A stretch of 64,000 bases of DNA from Streptomyces sp. WZ.A104. GTDB lineage: Bacteria; Actinomycetota; Actinomycetes; Streptomycetales; Streptomycetaceae. The stretch covers positions 1 to 64,000 of the forward strand of contig NZ_NWVL01000040.1 in assembly GCF_002382885.1 (NCBI RefSeq), given 5' to 3'. The position numbers and the translations under genes were made by a program. Positions 59,044-64,000 of the stretch are shown piece after piece; position 1 is the stretch's first letter, and the number at the start of each line of letters is the position of its first letter. Below the pieces are notes generated by a model. The model was not told where the DNA came from, ran no database searches, and was given only the letters and a program-made list of their open reading frames with translations.

Positions 59044-59760
59044 ATGCATACGTATCCGACACAGGCCGTGATCCTTGCCGGTGGCCAGGGGTCACGGCTG
59101 CGGCCGTACACCGACGACCGCCCCAAGCCGATGGTCGAGATCCCCGGGACCGGGACGCCGATCATCGGCCATCAGCTGTCCTGGCTGGCCGCCGAAGGAG
59201 TCACCGACGCCGTGGTCTCCTGCGGGCATCTCGCCGAGGTGCTCCAGGAGTGGCTGGAGACGGCCGTGCTGCCGCTCCGGGTCACCACTGTCGTGGAAAC
59301 CGAGCCCCTGGGACGCGGCGGCGGGCTGAAGTACGCGGCCGAGCGCCTGCCCGACGCCGATCAGCCGTGGTACGCCACGAACGGTGACATCTGGACGCGC
59401 TTCTCCTTGCGCGAGATGGCCGCCTTCCACGCCGAGCGCGACGCCACCGCCACTCTGGCCCTCGCCCGGCCCCGCATCCCGTGGGGTGCCGTGGAGACGG
59501 ACGCGTTCGGGCACATCACCGACTTCATCGAGTCGCCGCCCTCCCCGTATCTGATCAACGCCGGGGTGTACGTGTTCTCGCCCTCGTTCACGAAGCTGCT
59601 GCCGGACCGCGGCGACCATGAGCGGACGACGTTCCCCCGCCTCGCCCGCGAGCGTCGGCTCGCCGGGTATCCACTGCCGCACGGGGCGTACTGGCGGGCC
59701 ATCGACACCGCGAAGGATCTGACCGAGGCGGCCCGGGAGCTGGGCTCGCACGGGGCCTGA
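59044..59760 (+). CDS. NDP-sugar nucleotidyltransferase family protein
   Basis: 238-aa sugar-phosphate nucleotidyltransferase (GlmU/RmlA-type core). The nucleotide-binding AVILAGGQGSRLRPYTDDRP is at residues 8-27 with KPMVEI following, then ETEPLGRGGGLKYA and the metal-binding Asp in WYATNGDIWTRF. It ends RAIDTAKDLTEA, as in mannose-1-phosphate guanylyltransferase-like enzymes. There is no C-terminal left-handed helix. The exact sugar is unknown. Confidence 0.9.
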   Translation: MHTYPTQAVILAGGQGSRLRPYTDDRPKPMVEIPGTGTPIIGHQLSWLAAEGVTDAVVSCGHLAEVLQEWLETAVLPLRVTTVVETEPLGRGGGLKYAAERLPDADQPWYATNGDIWTRFSLREMAAFHAERDATATLALARPRIPWGAVETDAFGHITDFIESPPSPYLINAGVYVFSPSFTKLLPDRGDHERTTFPRLARERRLAGYPLPHGAYWRAIDTAKDLTEAARELGSHGA

Positions 59761-59829
59761 CAGTCGCCCGTACGCGCGGCCGTGTGCGCTGGCGTGCGCC
59801 GCGGGAGCCCGTACGTACCGGTGAGCGCG

Positions 59830-59873
59830 GGAGAGGGCGGCCCCCACCCTGTTCGGTGGGGGCCGCCCTCTCC
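59830..59873. terminator. Bidirectional terminator hairpin
   Basis: A perfect 19-bp stem, GGAGAGGGCGGCCCCCACC with its reverse complement from 59855, and a six-base loop CTGTTC. It lies between convergent genes. Confidence 0.93.
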
Positions 59874-59931
59874 GTCTGACAAAGCCTTACGAAGCCCTAC
59901 GAGAGACCTTACGAAGCTCTACGGAGCGGGC

Positions 59932-61563
59932 TCAGCCGAGGAGACCGCCGATCGGGTTCCGGCCGCCTCCGCCGGAGGTCGAGCCCTCGCCGCCGGAGGA
60001 GGTCGAGCCTCCGGTGGGCTCCGGTTCACCGCCGCCGGAGGAGGCGTCGCCGCCGGTGGAGCCGGAGGAGGTGGGACCCGCGCTGGTGGCGGACGGGGGC
60101 TGCTGGGGGGTGGACTGCTGCGGGGGGGCCTGGCCGGTGCCCTGGGTCTGGCTGGGCTGGGTGCTGCCCGAACCGGTGCTCTGGCCGCCCGAGTCACGGG
60201 TCGCGCCGGGGCTGGCCTCGCCCGTGCCGGGCGTGCTCGCGGCGCCGGAGCTGGAGGGTTCGGGGCGTCGCTGCTCTTCCGGCGTACGGGAGGCCTCGCG
60301 CTCGCCGGTGGACTCCTGGGGCAGCGGCATGCCGGGGAGGCGGTTGGTGGGGTAGTCGCTGCGGCCGGGGACGGTGACGACCTCGGTGGAGCGGACCGCG
60401 CCGCCGAGGACGGAGCCGACCAGCAGGGTGAGGCCGATGACGACGCTGGCGACGACGGTCCCGCGGCGCAGGACCCGGCGGCGCAGGTCCCAGATCTCGG
60501 AGCGCGGGCCGAGCTTGCGCCAGGCCTCCCCGGCGAGCCGCCCGTCCACGGAGTAGACGGGGGCGCCCGCGATGATCAGGGGGCTCCAGGCGGCCAGGAA
60601 GATGATGTCGGGCGCCTCGTACACCGGCACCGTGCGCCAGCTCACCGTCACCAGGAGGGCGGCGGAGAGCAGGGCGCCCACCGAGGCGGCGACGCGCTGC
60701 CAGAGGCCGAGGACGGTGAGGACGCCCACGACGACCTGGAGGAAGGCGATGGTCAGGCCCGCGCCGACGGGGTGGGAGAGGGCGAAGTCGCGCAGGGGCT
60801 CGGCCGCCGCCCAGGGGTTCAGGGAGGTCAGCCACTTCACCATCGAGCCGCGTTCGCCGCCGTCGAAGTAGACGGGGTCGCACAGCTTGCCCATGCCCGC
60901 GTAGATGCAGATGAAGCCGAGGAAGACCCGCATGGGGAGCAGGACGACGCCCAGGTTCATCCGGTGGCCGGGGTAGTAGGCGTGCCGGACCGGGTCGTTG
61001 CCGTGGCGGCGGGCGCGGGCCTCGGCAGTCTCGTCGTGGCCCTCGTCACCGCCGGGTCCGTCGAGGCCGTCCGGACCCTCGGGGCCGTCGACCGGATCGT
61101 ACGCGCCGACGGCCTGGCGCATGGGCGGCAGGAGCGGGCCGGCTGATCCGGGCTGGTGCGGGGCGGTCAGTACGGGATTGGGCTGCGTCTCCTCCAGGAG
61201 CGGGATGACCTGCGTCGCGCCCGTCCCGTGCCCGTCGCCGGAGGCCCCGCCGAGTCCGGCATCGAGATGCCCGGCGGTGGAGTTGCGCATGGCCTGGAGG
61301 AGGCCCGTCGCGCCGGGGTCGCCCGGGGCGGACTTCCCGCTCCAGACGACGGGTGCCCGCCGCCGGCCTCCGGCTGCGCCGCTCATCGCGGGGATGCGGG
61401 CCGTGGCCGCGGGGGCACCGCGCAACAGTGCGCGCTGGCCCGGGGGGAGCTGCACCCGGAAGCTGGCGTGGTTGACGATGACCTGCGCGGGGTCGCTGTC
61501 CACCTTGGTCATGCTCAGGGCGGGTTGCTCGTCGAACCGAGGCGTTCTGGTGTCCACACTCAT
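59932..61563 (-). CDS. DoxX family membrane protein with long disordered tails
   Basis: 543-aa protein. The N-terminal about 195 residues are cytoplasmic and low-complexity. A DoxX-type four-helix domain follows (about 200-370: VVLLPMRVFLGFICIYAGMG, LTIAFLQVVVGVLTVLGLWQ, ALLSAALLVTVSW, IIFLAAWSPLIIAGAPVYS). One more helix near residue 395 (VVASVVIGLTLLVGSVLGG) leads to an extracellular Ser/Gly/Pro/Gln-rich tail of about 130 residues. DoxX proteins are quinone-linked or oxidative-stress membrane proteins; the enzymatic role here is unknown. Confidence 0.88.
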   Translation of the reverse strand: MSVDTRTPRFDEQPALSMTKVDSDPAQVIVNHASFRVQLPPGQRALLRGAPAATARIPAMSGAAGGRRRAPVVWSGKSAPGDPGATGLLQAMRNSTAGHLDAGLGGASGDGHGTGATQVIPLLEETQPNPVLTAPHQPGSAGPLLPPMRQAVGAYDPVDGPEGPDGLDGPGGDEGHDETAEARARRHGNDPVRHAYYPGHRMNLGVVLLPMRVFLGFICIYAGMGKLCDPVYFDGGERGSMVKWLTSLNPWAAAEPLRDFALSHPVGAGLTIAFLQVVVGVLTVLGLWQRVAASVGALLSAALLVTVSWRTVPVYEAPDIIFLAAWSPLIIAGAPVYSVDGRLAGEAWRKLGPRSEIWDLRRRVLRRGTVVASVVIGLTLLVGSVLGGAVRSTEVVTVPGRSDYPTNRLPGMPLPQESTGEREASRTPEEQRRPEPSSSGAASTPGTGEASPGATRDSGGQSTGSGSTQPSQTQGTGQAPPQQSTPQQPPSATSAGPTSSGSTGGDASSGGGEPEPTGGSTSSGGEGSTSGGGGRNPIGGLLG

Positions 61564-61734
61564 CTAACCGAGTGATGTGTGTTTAGGACACTGCCTTGAC
61601 CGCACCAGATGTGTCCGAGACCCGTCAAGATCAGGCCAAACTCGGGCATCCTGGAACTGTGTTCGGCGTTCGCGCGTCAACTCGCCCGGCGGACGAGCCC
61701 ATTGCCGCGCGAACGCCGACCGGTGCCGGTGCGG

Positions 61735-62691
61735 CTACGCGCGGCGGCGCGCCACCTCGTACAGGACGATGCCCGCCGCGACACCGGCGTTGAGGGACTC
61801 GGCGCCGCCCGGCATGGAGATCCGCACACGGTAGTCACAGGTCTCGCCGACGAGGCGGCCGAGACCCTTGCCCTCGCTGCCGATGACGATGACGACCGGG
61901 CCGTCCAGCGCCTCCAGGTCCTCCACCGTGTGCTCACCGTCGGCGGCCAGGCCGACGACCGTGAGGCCCGCCTTCTGGTAGCCCTCCAGCGCGCGGGTCA
62001 GGTTGGTGACCCGGGAGACCGGGGTGCGGGCCGCCGTACCGGCCGAGGACTTCCACGCACCGGCGGTCATACCGGCCGCCCGGCGCTCGGGGACGACCAC
62101 GCCGTGGCCGCCGAACGCGGAGACCGAGCGGACGATCGCGCCCAGGTTGCGCGGGTCGGTCACCCCGTCGAGGGCGACGATCAGCGGGTCCTCGTTGTTG
62201 TCGTACGCCGCGGCGGTGAGGTCCTCCGGGTGCGCGTACTCGTACGGCGGGACCTGGAGGACGAGGCCCTGGTGGTTCAGGCCGTTCGTCATCCGGTCCA
62301 GCTCGGGGCGCGGGGCCTCCATCAGGTTGATGTTGCCGCGCTCGCCCGCGAGCTTGAGCACGTCACGGACGCGCTCGTCGTTGTCGATGAACTGCTGGAC
62401 GTACAGCGTGACGGCGGGCACGCCGTCACGCAGGGCCTCGAAGACCGGGTTGCGGCCGACGACCATCTCCGAGGTGCCCTTTACGCCGCCGCGCCGGGGG
62501 GCCGGGCGGCGGGCGGCGGCCTGCTTGGCCTGGACGTTGGCGATGCGGTTCTTCTTGTGTCCCTTGCGGGCGGAGGCCGGAGGAGTCGGGCCCTTGCCTT
62601 CGAGACCACGGCGTCGCTGGCCACCGCTGCCGACCTGCGCGCCCTTCTTGTTGGACGTGCGGCGGTTCCTGCGCTGGCTGTTCCCGGCCAT
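61735..62691 (-). CDS. rlmB: 23S rRNA (guanosine-2251-2'-O)-methyltransferase RlmB
   Basis: 318-aa SPOUT (TrmH-family) methyltransferase. An unusually basic N-terminal tail (about 75 residues, RRNRRTSNKKG...KKNRIANVQAK) precedes the substrate-binding domain (VVGRNPVFEALRDGVPAVTL). The SPOUT knot motifs are NLGAIVRSVSAFGGHGVVV, VIGSEGKGLGRLV and ISMPGGAESLNAGVAAGIVL. It lies just downstream of cysS, an order widespread in actinobacteria, and is probably co-transcribed (98-bp gap). Confidence 0.95.
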   Translation of the reverse strand: MAGNSQRRNRRTSNKKGAQVGSGGQRRRGLEGKGPTPPASARKGHKKNRIANVQAKQAAARRPAPRRGGVKGTSEMVVGRNPVFEALRDGVPAVTLYVQQFIDNDERVRDVLKLAGERGNINLMEAPRPELDRMTNGLNHQGLVLQVPPYEYAHPEDLTAAAYDNNEDPLIVALDGVTDPRNLGAIVRSVSAFGGHGVVVPERRAAGMTAGAWKSSAGTAARTPVSRVTNLTRALEGYQKAGLTVVGLAADGEHTVEDLEALDGPVVIVIGSEGKGLGRLVGETCDYRVRISMPGGAESLNAGVAAGIVLYEVARRRA

Positions 62692-62789
62692 GATCTACCT
62701 GTTTCGTTGCTTTCAGACGTGCGTACGTTTAAGGAAAGTGTGCCGCCCGGATCGCCGGGCGGCACAATCTCACTGCTCGGAGCGGGTGC

Positions 62790-64000
<1,211 letters not shown>

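Overview
The window reads as a Streptomyces chromosome segment. GC is very high with strong G/C third-position bias, and the gene set is typical of the genus: groEL preceded by CIRCE operators, msiK, nagKA with DasR-type sites, a cdgB-like diguanylate cyclase, an hbpS-senS-senR signalling locus, SigE-family sigma factor, DUF6415 and class F sortase. From memory, the order groEL2 / csp / MoaD-like / thrC-like / gpgS / otsA / otsB / sugar-binding protein / nagK / nagA / cdgB / terD / hbpS / msiK / cysS follows the core chromosome of S. coelicolor around SCO4296 to SCO4233. The lasso-peptide block and several small islands look like accessory insertions.

Layout. 1-3.6 kb: end of a sugar ABC importer operon (two permeases, no ATPase) and a GH1 beta-glucosidase, with polypyrimidine tracts at the gene boundaries. 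3.7-8.7 kb: a membrane mannosyltransferase, a SigE-family sigma factor with a membrane-anchored partner, a GNAT enzyme, a winged-helix/zinc-ribbon regulator and a Uma2 nuclease-fold protein. 8.7-13.5 kb: a complete lasso-peptide cluster on the minus strand in the order A-C-B1-B2-D. Its 40-residue precursor gene is short and easily missed. The predicted core is GYFVGSYKEYWTRRIV, and two palindromes lie upstream. 14-16.4 kb: a frameshifted membrane gene, then groEL with two tandem CIRCE elements. 16.5-18.9 kb: a cold-shock gene, then a sulfur-carrier protein and a threonine-synthase-like enzyme under a SAM riboswitch, matching the MetM/MetO homocysteine route reported in Streptomyces. 19-25.8 kb: gpgS, otsA and otsB (glucosylglycerate and trehalose metabolism), interrupted by a small island of XRE/TPR regulator, DUF6415 protein, Cys-tailed protein and methyltransferase.

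26-34 kb: a sugar-binding lipoprotein divergent from nagK-nagA with two DasR-like sites between them, a PfkB kinase, a membrane-anchored carbohydrate-binding protein and a GAF-PAS-GGDEF cyclase. 34-42.7 kb: flavin reductase, ArfB, TerD, M1 peptidase, a beta-propeller lipoprotein, an ankyrin protein, and the hbpS/senS/senR heme and redox sensing locus. SenS here carries eight His-rich decapeptide repeats. 42.7-46 kb: a remnant-rich zone with a truncated Rpn-family gene, a fragment of hbpS, a FAD-oxidoreductase/quinone-reductase scar and a truncated aminoglycoside phosphotransferase, lying among intact small genes. 46-56 kb: rhomboid-like protein, FAD oxidoreductase, sortase, a ferredoxin-fused reductase next to an AurF-type diiron oxygenase, and a DrrAB-like transporter with a DUF4097 protein and a ribbon-helix-helix gene preceded by a repeated-palindrome region. 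56.6-64 kb: tRNA-Thr(UGU), msiK (the shared ATPase expected to power the ATPase-less sugar importers), a secreted small protein, a sugar nucleotidyltransferase, a DoxX-family protein, rlmB, and cysS running off the window.

All functional statements rest on reading motifs by eye. No database search was possible.
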